Source of the DNA: Glebionis coronaria
Lineage: Eukaryota > Streptophyta > Magnoliopsida > Asterales > Asteraceae
Assembly: GCA_025667525.1 (NCBI GenBank)
Contig: CM046882.1
Coordinates: 218,162,592 to 218,226,591 of the forward strand
Direction: 5' to 3'
Length of the DNA: 64,000 bases
Position 1 is the first letter of the stretch; the number at the start of each line of letters is the position of its first letter. The notes below the pieces were generated by a model. It saw only the letters and a program-made list of their open reading frames with translations, was not told the origin of the DNA and made no database searches. A program made the translations under genes and the position numbers. Shown here piece after piece: positions 47,855 to 58,133 of the stretch.

Positions 47855-49503
47855 CTCCAGTTCAGACCAGAAGATCTCACCAAGGTCTTGGTGGGTTTAT
47901 TGCCAATATACACAAGAAGGTTGATGCCCCTCTTGTGCAAGCATGTTTGTTTGCATGTTTTCTATCACAAGAAGAACCCAAGAAGATATTTGATGCTCTC
48001 AAAGAACCAAGTTGGGTGGAAGCAATGCAGGATGAGCTTCACCAATTTGCAATTCAGGATGTTTGGGAGCTGGTTGATTGCCCTAGATATGTCAGACCTA
48101 TAGGGACAAGATGGGTTCTCAGGAACAAAAGAGATGAAAGAGGTATTGTGGTCAGAAACAAGGCAAGGTTAGTGGCTCAAGGTTATACACAAGAGGAGGG
48201 GATAGACTATGAGGAGGTCTTTGCACCAGTTGCAAGGATTGAAGCTATTAGGATTTTTCTAGCCTATGCATCTTGCATGGGCTTCACAGTCTATCAAATG
48301 GATGTCAAAAGTGCATTCTTGTATGGCACCATTGTTGAAGAAGTATATGTCATGCAACCTCCTGGTTTTGAGGATCCAGAGCATCCAAATAAAGTGTATA
48401 GAGTCAAAAAGGCTATGTATGGCCTTCATCAAGCCCCTAGAGCCTGGTATGGTACCTTATCTACATATTTGGTGGACAATGGATTCAAGAGGGGCACCAT
48501 AGATCAGACACTATTTACAAAGAAGAAAGGCAAAGATGTGTTGCTTGTGCAGGTCTATGTTGATGATATCATTTTTGGGTCTACTGATCCAAAGATGAGT
48601 GAGGATTTCTCCAAGCTTATGACAGACAAATTCAAGATGAGTGCTATGGGGGAGATGAACTTCTTTCTTGGTTTACAAGTTCAGCAGAAAGAGGATGGTA
48701 TCTTCATCTCCCAGGACAAATATGTTGCTGAAATCTTGAAGAAGTTTGGCTTTTCTCCACATGAAAAGAGGGCTACTACTCCTATGGATAGAGAACACCC
48801 TTGGGGAAAGATTGGAGATGGGAAATATGTTGATGTCAGGCATTATAGATCCATGATTGGATCCTTGATGTATCTTACTGCTTCCAGACCTGATATCATG
48901 TTTGTTGTGTGTGCTTGTGCACGCCATCAAGTGACTCCCAAAGAATGTCACCTTTATGTTGTGAAGAGGATCTTTAGGTACCTAAGATGTTTCCCTAGTC
49001 TTGGTTTGTGGTACCCAAAGGATTCACCATTGGAGCTGATTGCATATTCAGATAGTGATTATGGAGGTGATAAGTTTGATAGGAAATCCACAACTGGTGG
49101 ATGTCAGTTTCTTGGGAGCAAATTAATATCTTGGCAATGCAAGAAACAAACAGTGGTGGCTAACTCTACAACTGAAGCAGAGTATGTGGCTGCAGCAACA
49201 TGTTGTGGTCAAGTGTTGTGGATTCAGAACCAGCTGTTGGATTATGGGTATAATTTTATGCATACTAAGATATTTGTTGACAATAATAGTACTTTATGCA
49301 TCATTAATAATCCTGTACATCATTATAAAACTAAACACATAGAAATTAGACACCATTTTATAAGAGATTGCTTTGAGAAAGGTTTAATACAACCAGATAG
49401 GGTTGACACTGAGGAAAATGTGTCAGATTTATTAACTAAACCTTTTGATACTGGAAGATTTCAATACTTGGTAACAAGTATTAGACTGGTTAATCTCACT
49501 TAA
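47851..49503 (+). CDS. copia A reverse transcriptase-RNase H
   Basis: Five hundred and fifty codons are open without a stop. The RT domain begins near [15 protein letters not shown], continues through [11 protein letters not shown] and [15 protein letters not shown], and has the catalytic YVDD at 48556-48567. RNase H spans about 48960-49440 and contains [10 protein letters not shown] and STTEAEYVA, with DNNSTLCI and the C-terminal [12 protein letters not shown]. The enzyme makes cDNA from element RNA in the particle. It is the only large A product with no visible lesion, but because of the upstream frameshift it is cut off from the polyprotein. The ATG used is internal. Confidence 0.9.
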   Translation: MTPVQTRRSHQGLGGFIANIHKKVDAPLVQACLFACFLSQEEPKKIFDALKEPSWVEAMQDELHQFAIQDVWELVDCPRYVRPIGTRWVLRNKRDERGIVVRNKARLVAQGYTQEEGIDYEEVFAPVARIEAIRIFLAYASCMGFTVYQMDVKSAFLYGTIVEEVYVMQPPGFEDPEHPNKVYRVKKAMYGLHQAPRAWYGTLSTYLVDNGFKRGTIDQTLFTKKKGKDVLLVQVYVDDIIFGSTDPKMSEDFSKLMTDKFKMSAMGEMNFFLGLQVQQKEDGIFISQDKYVAEILKKFGFSPHEKRATTPMDREHPWGKIGDGKYVDVRHYRSMIGSLMYLTASRPDIMFVVCACARHQVTPKECHLYVVKRIFRYLRCFPSLGLWYPKDSPLELIAYSDSDYGGDKFDRKSTTGGCQFLGSKLISWQCKKQTVVANSTTEAEYVAAATCCGQVLWIQNQLLDYGYNFMHTKIFVDNNSTLCIINNPVHHYKTKHIEIRHHFIRDCFEKGLIQPDRVDTEENVSDLLTKPFDTGRFQYLVTSIRLVNLT

Positions 49504-50759
49504 TATGTGTTTTGGATTCTTTTTGTAAAAGTATGTACAGGATGATGCAGTATTATTATTGGTCTTATTGATGATTTAGATTTTCCACTATATTTTTCTA
49601 ACACTGACAAAGGTTGCTTGAACACTGATAAGTGTTTTTGCAACATTGTCAGCAATATAATTGTCTAACGCTGACAAAGCTTCCTTCAACGCTGTTGTGT
49701 GTTATCGGGGCGTTGTCAGCAACAATGTTAGTTTTGTGGTTTTCAATCTAAATGTGCAGATGGTGTTAGCAGTATACCATTGGATACAGAGTTGCTTATG
49801 GATCAATGGAGTAGCATTTGGACAAGTTTTTATTTATGGATGATGGTTGGAATGTTTCATTCCTATCTTGACATAAATTTTTTATGTTCATGCATGATTT
49901 TAGCAAACTTTTTGAATCATAGTTTAAGGGGAGGTTTTAGGAACCTTTAGGATTTTTGGGTATCCATATGATACTCTTATCACAATTCTAGATTGTGTGC
50001 ACAGGTGAGTATGGGTTAGTTTTACTAAACCATGAGGCACTGTAGCATGCATAGTATATCAACTTTGCATGCTGCCAAGACATTTTTGGCCTAGAATTGG
50101 TTGTGGTCTGTTGGGAGACTTGGGAATGATTTTGATATGGGATTTACCTGGGAGTAACAAGGATTTTATGAGGTAACTTGGTTGTTAAGAATTTTGGTTA
50201 GCAAGGGACACTAGAGGACTGTTATGTCTATCTTGCTTATGCAAGTGTGCATAATTGGACAGTGCTTGCCGCCCTATGATAATTATCAGCTTTTGGTTAT
50301 CTTCTCTAGGATAAATTACTTGTTAAGGTCATTTTTCACTTTTTAAAACAATTTTATTTTTGGACACTGAAAAGATTTTTCCAAGCGTTGTTGTGACCAA
50401 ATTGGACGCTGACATGGCTTTAGGCGAACGTTGACAAGATTATAGCCGTTGGGCGTTGATGGGTTATTTTTGACCGTTGACACTAAATGGGACCTACCCA
50501 GTTGTTACTTTTTGACATATTTTCAAGCCGTAATTTTAGGAGTTGTTACTTTCATCAAATGCATGAGATAACTTATAACTTTTTCAATATTTTCATGATT
50601 AGTTTTTGAAAATCGTTGCCTATTTTTTGGCCAATCACATGCATTTTTTATCTCCTATAAATTTGGCTCCTATTTTAAACAGGGTATCTATAATTCTTGT
50701 CTAACACTTTTCTCTTATCAACCTTCATCTTCTACACTTCAAATTACCAGCTTTCATCA
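49504..50759 (+). other. conserved non-coding block between pol and accessory ORF (copia A)
   Basis: No gene is seen. Most of it aligns with B (61786-62892) and C (10782-11967). It contains TGACA motifs at 49602, 49623, 49644, 49669, 49690 and 49711, a purine tract TTTAAGGGGAGGTTTTAGG near 49922, and an imperfect palindrome CTTGCTTATGCAAG at 50232-50245. A second motif group lies at 50365-50482, and the block ends with CCAAT and TATA boxes. It probably contains a promoter and RNA signals. Confidence 0.75.
50632..50662 (+). promoter_or_regulatory. putative internal promoter of the accessory ORF (CCAAT and TATA)
   Basis: CCAATCACAT at 50631-50640 and TATAAATTTGGCT from 50656 lie about 104 bp before the accessory ATG. 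B has CCAAT at 62762 and TATATATTTGGCT from 62786. C has both on its minus strand. Spacing to the ORF is 104-110 bp in all three. Confidence 0.6.
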
Positions 50760-53700
50760 ATGGCACCAAAGTTTAACTCAGCAGAATTGGAATTGGGGTT
50801 CAAGTCTCAACACAACATGATTGCTTATCTTGTTGCTGATAATGATTTGTTTCCTCAATACACACAAATGGTGGCGTATTTGAACGCATCCCCTCTAAGG
50901 TATGCTCTTTCTCATGCACCACTCATTCCAGTCACACACATTAGGCAGTTTTGGAACACTGTCAGTTCCTCAACAGTTAATGGAGTGACCACATTAACTT
51001 CTATTGTTCATGGGAGATCTTGGGTGGTTACTGAGGCCTTGGTACGCCAGGCCTTGCATCTTGATGATGCTGATGATATAGCCATCCTTCCCATAAATGA
51101 AATAGAACAAGGACTTAGGGCTTTGGGATATCCATTTCCTGATGAAGGTACTCTTAACAAGTATCATAAGCAGGAATTTCCCCCAGCCTGGAAGTACCTC
51201 ATCCACATTCTCCTTCAATGTTTGAGTCCCAAATGTACTGCACACAATGAGATCAATAGATCCATTGCCAGTGCTATTGTGTGCATTGCAACAGGGCAAA
51301 AATATAACTATTCTAAAATGATTTTTGAAGGGATGTGTAAAAACAAGGGGACAAAAATGACTTTAGCTTATCCCCGTTTTCTGCAAATGATTTTTGATGA
51401 TCAAGGTTATTGTTCAAGGGATCACAATGATTTTTATAAGATCCCTGAACAAAAGAAAGCTATTTTTACAAAGATGAATTCACCACCCCATAGAGATTTA
51501 CCTTTAACCCAATCCATGCTTGCTGTTATTGCAGCAGCAAAACCCCAACCAGATCCCCAACCTCAACTTGACCCTCAACCACAACTTGAACCTATTCCTG
51601 AACCTTTACCCTCACCTGAACAAATGCAAATTGACCAAGAACCCTTTGACGCTGACACATCAAATGTTGGCGTTGATGTGCCTATTTCCAACACTGACAC
51701 ACAACTATCACAATCCCAAACACCCCTTAACCAACCCACATCTACACATTCTTCCACACCATCTTCCACACCACCTGAATATAGGTTGTTGAAACGCCAA
51801 AGGACTACTGGAGTGTTCTCCTCTGGTGGTCCTAGCCATGAAGCAGAGAGAACCACCACCACAAGTGTGGCTGGTGACCTGGATGAGGCTGGGACTATTG
51901 GTTCTGGCTTAGATGCTGGCCAAGGCAGTCCCATCATAATTAAGTCCTCATCCTTGCCCAATGAATCTGACTTGGGAGGTCAAATCCCCATTTCAGAAGA
52001 GGGCAGACTGGAACCAATGACTCTTTTGGAATTGACGGCAGTCTGCATTAGCTTGCAAAAGCAAAATGCAGACTTAGTACAAATTGTCAGCTCACAAGGC
52101 CTTGAACTTAAGCAATTGAGAGAGAGGATTGTTGTTTTGGAGAGTGATCATGCTAGGAGGGGTATGGAGGAGTCTTCCAAAGGGTAGGAAGATCAAAGAA
52201 ATCTGAGTGATAAGGGCAGCCAAGATGGTCAATCAATGGATGTTGCTGAAGCCCTTACAACTTTGAAGGAACAAACAGGTTTTGATACGTCCTTAATCTC
52301 TCCAACCAATCTAAATTTATCATTTACAGCTATGTTGAGAGAGGTTACACAAGGCGCTGAGGGAAAATATTTGAGCGTTGACAAGACAAGTTTGGACGCT
52401 GACAGAAGTATTTTGGGCGCTGATAGAGGAAATTTGGGCGTTGACAGACCTGCACATGAAGGTGATGTATTCTAGTCATCATCTATCATCAAAGAAGTTT
52501 CTACTCAGGTATTACCATCTACCTTACCAACCATTGCACCATCAGATAAGGTTAAGGGTAAATTGGTAGAAGAAATTGTTCCAAAGGATGCAGCCCAAGT
52601 TGAATTTGATAGAAGATTGGCTGAACAAATGATGGAACAAGGTGAAAAGGAAAAGTCACCATTTGTTGTGACTTCGGAAGAAGAAAGTGATGGAGCTAGC
52701 TCAGACTCAAGTGTGATGATTATAGAACCAGAAAGGCTTGAGTATGGTGATGAGCTTGCTAGGGAAAAGTTGAGAGACTTAAAATTGCAGGTTGACTTTG
52801 ATATGCCAGAGGTGGTTCAGATGTACAGTTCTTGGGAAGAAAGCTGCATGGATAATCCAGACTTGACCATTTCAGATCAAATATGGGGTTTGGAGCTTCT
52901 TCTTAGAGTTCAGAAGGATTGTAAGGTGATTTTGAAGCACAAGGCAAGCAATATTCTCACATAATTGAAAAGGGATAGAAGAGAGCTCTATTTTATGTTT
53001 CTCAGATGTCATGGAGTTGGATGGACACATTAGAAGTTGAAGGCTTTGACATTTGATGAGTTGGAACATAGGGCTTATCCTATTTGGGTGAGAGTGCAGG
53101 AAGAAAACACTCTCAGACTTCTTTCAGATGAAAGAAAGGAGCAACTTGCAGAAGAGATGGAAATCAAGAAAGCTATGATAGTTCCCAGGACAGTGAAGAA
53201 GGGATTTAAACTTGAGTTTCCAAAAGATATGAATCCACTATATCCAAGTGAAGCAGTTATTAGAAAGAGCCTCAAGCTCTCCCCATTAGAAGCTTCAGAT
53301 ATGGTGCAGGTGTTACCATTAGATTCCAGGAATCCAATTGTGAGTTATGATGAGGATGAATGTGGATTCTGGAAGATTGGCAGATTTGGCAAGGAGGTAC
53401 ACACTTTTACCACTCTCATATCTTTATTTGCAAGTTGTGATAGAGAAGACTTGGTGGACCTTTGGAGGTTACTAGAGACCAAGTATGAGGCTGAAGCACC
53501 AAATTCAGCTAATGGAATAAAACTTTGGACCACATTTAAAAGAATGTGTGGGACAAATGAGGAAGATCCTGAAATATGGAAGGATCTTGAAGATGACCTC
53601 AGTGGTCTTCAATGGAGGTTATATTCAGCTGCTGGTGTATACCATTTGAGTTCTACAAAGTTTGCTGAGTATCTACTTGTGGATGCTCAGTATTTCATAT

Positions 53701-53831
53701 CCAAGGCTGTTTTGGAAAAGATGAAGGACACTCAGCTGGAAATAGATTATTCAAGTGACGTGGCAAAGAATTTGATCAGATTTATTCATTATCAATATGA
53801 GAAGGTTTGTCAGACTCCTCCAAGTTCTTAA
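50760..53831 (+). pseudogene. copia A accessory 3' ORF, about 1,023 codons (four stops)
   Basis: It starts at the ATG at 50760 (MAPKFNSAELELGFKSQHN); a further upstream ATG in the same frame (50697) lies in the leader and is not conserved. One frame runs to 53831 with stops only at 52185, 52473, 52962 and 53031 and no frameshift. Residues 1-240 form a plant-transposon-type domain (IRQFWNTV, VTEALVRQALHL, LRALGYPF, KYLIHILLQCLSPK, YSKMIFEGM). Next come a Pro/Gln-rich spacer (about 260-310), TGACA-encoded DADT/GVDV groups, a coiled-coil-like stretch (LQKQNADLVQIVSSQGLELK), a second motif array (SVDK, DADR, GADR, GVDR) and a charged C-terminal domain of about 400 residues. It occupies the env position of a retrovirus, but I see no signal peptide or membrane helix. 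The function is unknown. Confidence 0.8.
52355..52446 (+). repeat. five-site 21-bp-phased motif array in the accessory ORF
   Basis: First bases of the motifs are at 52355, 52376, 52397, 52418 and 52439, exactly 21 bp apart. They encode GAEG, SVDK, DADR, GADR and GVDR. Confidence 0.9.
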
Positions 53832-53869
53832 TGTTTATTCAGAAACTTGATCATAAGAGTGGATATCAA

Positions 53870-53882
53870 GTTTAGGGAGGAT
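53870..53882 (+). other. polypurine tract of copia A
   Basis: GTTTAGGGAGGAT lies directly before the 3' LTR start TGTTGGG. C has the equivalent TTTAGGAGAGGAT. Confidence 0.85.
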
Positions 53883-54408
53883 TGTTGGGAATAAATTAAG
53901 GCCAGATCACTTGAGCGCTGACAAGAACAAAACAAGCGTTGACACGAACAAAGCAAGCGCTGACAGCTCAATCGTTGACAAGTTAAATTCAAGCGTTGAC
54001 AGATTGAAGACAAGCACTGATGGAAGATATAAGCTACACGTTTATTATATTCTAGAATACTTATAATAAGGATAGAAACGACAATGTATTTTCTATGTTT
54101 ATCTTTACCTAGAATAGTTGATACGTAGCTTATTGTACAAGGCTTCTTAGTCTATAAAAGAAGGCCTTTAGGTTAATGTTTAATATCAAGTTTTATATAA
54201 GTTTTCAGTCGTAAACATCTTTCATTGTAAGCAAGTTCGATATTGATAATCAAAGTGAAAGTTTGTTTATATCTTGTGTGTTCTTGTTTAAGTGTTAAAT
54301 TCCGCATAACAATTAGATTCACAAAGCATATACAAAGGTTTCTCTACGTGTTATACTTGATCTAATCTCGTATACACAAAGCTAATCGATCTAAGTTTGG
54401 GATCAACA
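53883..54408 (+). repeat. 3' LTR of copia A
   Basis: It is a 526-bp direct repeat of 42412-42936 with nine substitutions and one extra T. The motif array starts at 53916. TATTT follows as the target duplication. Confidence 0.95.
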
Positions 54409-54413
54409 TATTT

Positions 54414-54733
54414 CTCCAATCACTCATATGAAAAATAAATATCAAAATTCAAAAGATGAGAATGTATTTCATCAATAGATTGACAAACAAAGGATTAATC
54501 CTTGTCATTCTCGTGTTCACAATGTACCCATTTCATCATTGATTAAAACATATGAACTATGTAAAATCAACAATGAACTAGAACATTGGTTTTTCAAAAC
54601 AAGATTTTCAGCAAAGCATTTAACAATGTCATTACCAACTTGTTCATGTGTTCATATCAATTCCATCAATCAACCAAAATATTTAGTAAAAATTTGGACT
54701 TGTTCTACAAGTGGGTTTTAGTGAAATCTCAAT
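54414..54733 (-). other. leader of element E between copia A and copia B, no gene
   Basis: This is the sequence upstream of E ORF1 on the minus strand, separated from it by copia A. It is AT-rich with no supported frame. Copia B inserted at its right end, so the E primer site and 5' LTR are not in the window. Confidence 0.5.
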
Positions 54734-55226
54734 TGTTGGGAATAAAATGAAGCCAAGACACTTAGACATTGACAAGAGGAATTTGGACGTTGATAGGAAG
54801 AAATCAAGCGATGTCAAGACAAGCGTTGGCAGTAAGAAGTCAAGCGTTGATAAGAAGAAGTCAAGCACTGACAGGATACTTAGTCTACACGTTTTATGTT
54901 TCTAGTAAAGATATGTTCGAACATGTATTTCTTATGTTTATCTTTACCTAAAATAGCTGATACGTAGACTCTTGTACAAAGTTACTTAATCTATAAAAGG
55001 AGGCCTTTAGGTTTAGTTCAATATATGTTTTTCACACTTTCATTGTACGCAAGTTCGATTAATCAATCAACGTGAAAGTTTGGTTCATCTTGTTTGTTTG
55101 TTCTTGTTTAAGTATTAATTCCACATAATACTTAAATTGTTTCATATACAACAAAGTTTCTCTAAGTGTTTAACTTGATTTATTCTCGTTTACACAAGCT
55201 AAATCGATGTAAGTTTAGGATCAACA
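54734..55226 (+). repeat. 5' LTR of copia B
   Basis: It is 493 bp from TGTTGGGAATAAAATGAAGC to AGGATCAACA. Diverged motifs (CATTGACA, CGTTGATA, CGTTGGCA, CACTGACA) keep the roughly 21-bp spacing. TATAAAAG is at 54992-54999. Confidence 0.92.
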
Positions 55227-55228
55227 GG

Positions 55229-55240
55229 TGGTATCAGAGC
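55229..55240 (+). other. primer binding site of copia B
   Basis: TGGTATCAGAGC, the standard initiator-Met tRNA complement, begins two bases after the LTR. Confidence 0.9.
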
Positions 55241-55325
55241 CTGGTTGAGAAACTTTGATCTAAACAACACAAAAACCCTAAATCGCCAAAAACCCTAATT
55301 TTCAAGAAACCCTAAAATCCAGACA

Positions 55326-58131
55326 ACATATCTACTCCAGAGTTGACCTCCTCCTCAAGCCATAATATAAAATCCCCATGCTAGACATAGACAACTTTGA
55401 GTTATGGAAGTTCAATTTTGAGCACTACCTTCAAATCCATGATCACACCCTATGGGAAATTATTGAATATGGAAACACATTCGATAAGGCTGCCAAGATT
55501 CAAGCTGCTATTACTTTAAGATCAACTCCAGGCTCAAGTGAAGCTGATCGAAAAGAACAACCTGGAGATGGGAGAGCTGTCTCAACTGAGGACATTACAA
55601 AGAGAAGGAATGACATGAAAACTCAAAGCATCCTCACACTTTCTTTGGGAAAAGCCAATCAACACAAGTATAGGGGCTATGAGTCTGTCAAAGATCTTTG
55701 GGCAGCCCTTCAAGTCACTTATAGTGGTAATGATGATACTGCCTCAGAGAAAAAGAAGCAACTCTTGCATGAGTATGCTGTGTTCAAAGCTCTTCCCAAT
55801 GAAAAACTAAGTGGGATGAGAAGTAGACTTCTTGACATAACAAGCAAGTTGTCATTTATGGGAACAATGCATGATGATGCTGATATCATCACCACTTTCC
55901 TTAAAAGTCTTGGTGATGCATGGAAGATTGAAGGAAGTTCTATGATTGCTAATAATACTCACAAAATTTCCTCTTTTGATGACGTCTACAATAAACTGAG
56001 GATTGTAAAGAGTTAAATCCTTTTGGATCAAGGAAGCAAATCTACCAATGGAAATATGGCCTTCTTCTCACATAGTGAAGGTCAATTTGATAAAAGGGAG
56101 TCATACATGCACCCCGTTACTGGATCACCATGTGTCTACGTTGGATCGAGGTTTGTCAGCGCCCCACATGCAGACGCTAACACATACAATGTTGACTCAC
56201 CAAGAGTTAAGCCTACTGGTATTGATCTAGATACAGTATGTGCATACATTTCTTCATTGCCCAATGGTTCAGTGATTACATATGAGGACCTTGAGAAAAT
56301 TAGTGATGAGCACTTGGAGGAGATGGACATAAAGTGGAATATGGCACTTGCAAGCATAAGGGCCAATAGATGGAATAGGAGATTTAGGAAGAAGATGACT
56401 TTTAATGCTAAAGACACTGTTGGGTTTGATAAATCAAAGGTTGAGTGTTACAATTGCCATAGAATGTGACACTTTATGAGAGAGTGCATATCTCCAAGAA
56501 GAACTGATGCTGGAAAACCTTCAAGCCAAATCATCAAGGTTGAAGATACAAAAGCTATGGTTGCCATGCAAGAGATTGATGGGGTTGGCTGGGACTGGAG
56601 CTTTTTAGACAAAGATGTGGAAGAGAACAAAGCCTTGGTTAGAAAAGAAGGAAGAGGAGCATGTTCACTATGCTCTCATGGCACATTCTTCATCTTCGTC
56701 AGACAATGAGGTATATGATGATGCATTTTGTAGTAAAGGTTGTCGTTTAAACACTGAAAAACTTAACAAAGAAATTTTAAAGTTAAAATCAGATGTTTTT
56801 GAGGAAAAATGCATGTTATCTAACTATCAACTTGCAATTGTTCAAACTGAAAAGACTGTGGCTGAATATAATAAAATGGAGCTTCACCTAAAAGATCAAA
56901 TCAATGTTTTAACTCATGACCTAAATGCTAGTATTCAGGTTAGGGATATCCTGGAGAGATCCAAAGGTTTTATACAAGCTGAGTTAGATAAAGCCATTAA
57001 AAAAAGATAATGTAGGGCTTAAAATTCAAAGATTTGATAAAGCTTCTCAAACCCTAGAAAAATACGTTAGTGAACAAAGAGATTCTAGGGAGAAGACTGG
57101 GATTGGGATGGGGATGAAAGAGTATGCTGATGTTCCACCACCTGCTAGGAACTTCTATGGTGTCCTTAGAAAGGATTTGTCTTAGACTGGTATACCAGAA
57201 CTCCAAGAAGAGGAATTTATTCCTCCACCAAGAGTTCTTACTATAGTAGAGGAATATATGCAGAAATTGACAAATTTAGACAAATGGAAGAAAACCAATC
57301 ATACTTTGTTTGTAAAACGTGGCATGCTTAGTGAAAGTCCAAATGAGTCCACACCCATAAAAGTGACCAATCCTACTACTGGAAAGACTATTGACCTTGG
57401 CTTAAATGTTGATAGAAAACCTAGTATTAAATATGCAGAAATATATAGAAAACCTAGGTCACCAAAAAGTCAAGTTAGTGATAATGGGACAGGTTTCTTT
57501 TCATCTAGACCTAGAGTTATGTCTAGAAAAGCTTGTTATACTTGTGGAAGTTTTTCACATTTGGCTTATAAGTGTGTCAATGCTTCAAAGGTCAACGTTG
57601 ATAGAAAGTCAACCATGTTCAAACCCAAACCTTATGTCCAACAAAGTCCACAAGTCTTTAGACCAGCTCCATTCTTTACTAAAGGGTCTAATACTTATGG
57701 ACAAAGGCCTTTTCAAAAGACTAATACATGGTCTAACAGACAATGGGTTCCTGTAGCAAACCCTAGGTTTGACGCTGTTAAGGGTAATCTCAGCGTTGTC
57801 AAGAACAATTTTAACGCTGACAGGAATGTTTCCAACGCTGTTAGACCATGTAATGCCAAATACTTGCAACCAAAGGGAAAAGGGGTCTAAAGCTTCTTCT
57901 AGCTTGACTTGGAGACCCAAACAAGACCAAAACCCTAATTCAGATGGGATTTCTATGACGTGTAACAGATTTCATTATATTTCAAAGGTCATAACTAAAC
58001 CAATTGGGGTTAACTGGGTGTTTAATCCAAAAAGGGATGAACAAGGGGTTGTTATAAGGACTAAGTTTGTTCTTGTTGAACAACCAAATGAATCCAAGTG
58101 TGCTCAGGCTTGGGTTCCCAAAGAAAACTAA
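55326..58131 (+). pseudogene. copia B gag (broken)
   Basis: This is the counterpart of A gag. The expected start codon reads ATA in the leader near 55330, and a TGA follows closely. The capsid-type part is open at 55378-56016 and keeps Trp (TLWEII) at the codon where A and C have stops. A stop at 56014 is followed by the continuation at 56023. The first knuckle CYNCHRM is cut by TGA at 56467-56469. Frameshifts near 56640, 57010 and 57890 separate the coiled-coil part, the second knuckle (CYTCGSFSHLAYKC, about 57535-57576) and the C-terminus, which ends WVPKEN with TAA at 58131. Confidence 0.88.
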
Positions 58132-58133
58132 TT

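Larger units (their letters stand above)
42412..54408 (+). mobile_element. copia element A, complete (11,997 bp)
   Basis: This + strand Ty1/copia element has LTRs of 525 and 526 bp and the perfect 5-bp duplication TATTT (42407-42411 and 54409-54413). It is inserted in element E just upstream of E ORF1. Order: LTR, PBS, long gag, AP-IN, RT-RH, 1.25-kb non-coding block, accessory ORF, polypurine tract, LTR. The LTRs differ at nine positions plus one indel by hand alignment, so insertion is recent. The coding regions nevertheless carry five nonsense codons and at least two single-base shifts. Confidence 0.96.

Noticed and set aside
50697..50759. Upstream ATG giving a 21-residue N-terminal extension of the A accessory ORF
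   Set aside because: B and C do not keep it. The shared protein start is MAPKF at 50760 in A and 62893 in B.
52185..53033. Introns proposed to remove the four in-frame stops of the accessory ORF
   Set aside because: The frame and protein similarity to copy C continue through each stop without a gap, so they are point nonsense changes and not introns.
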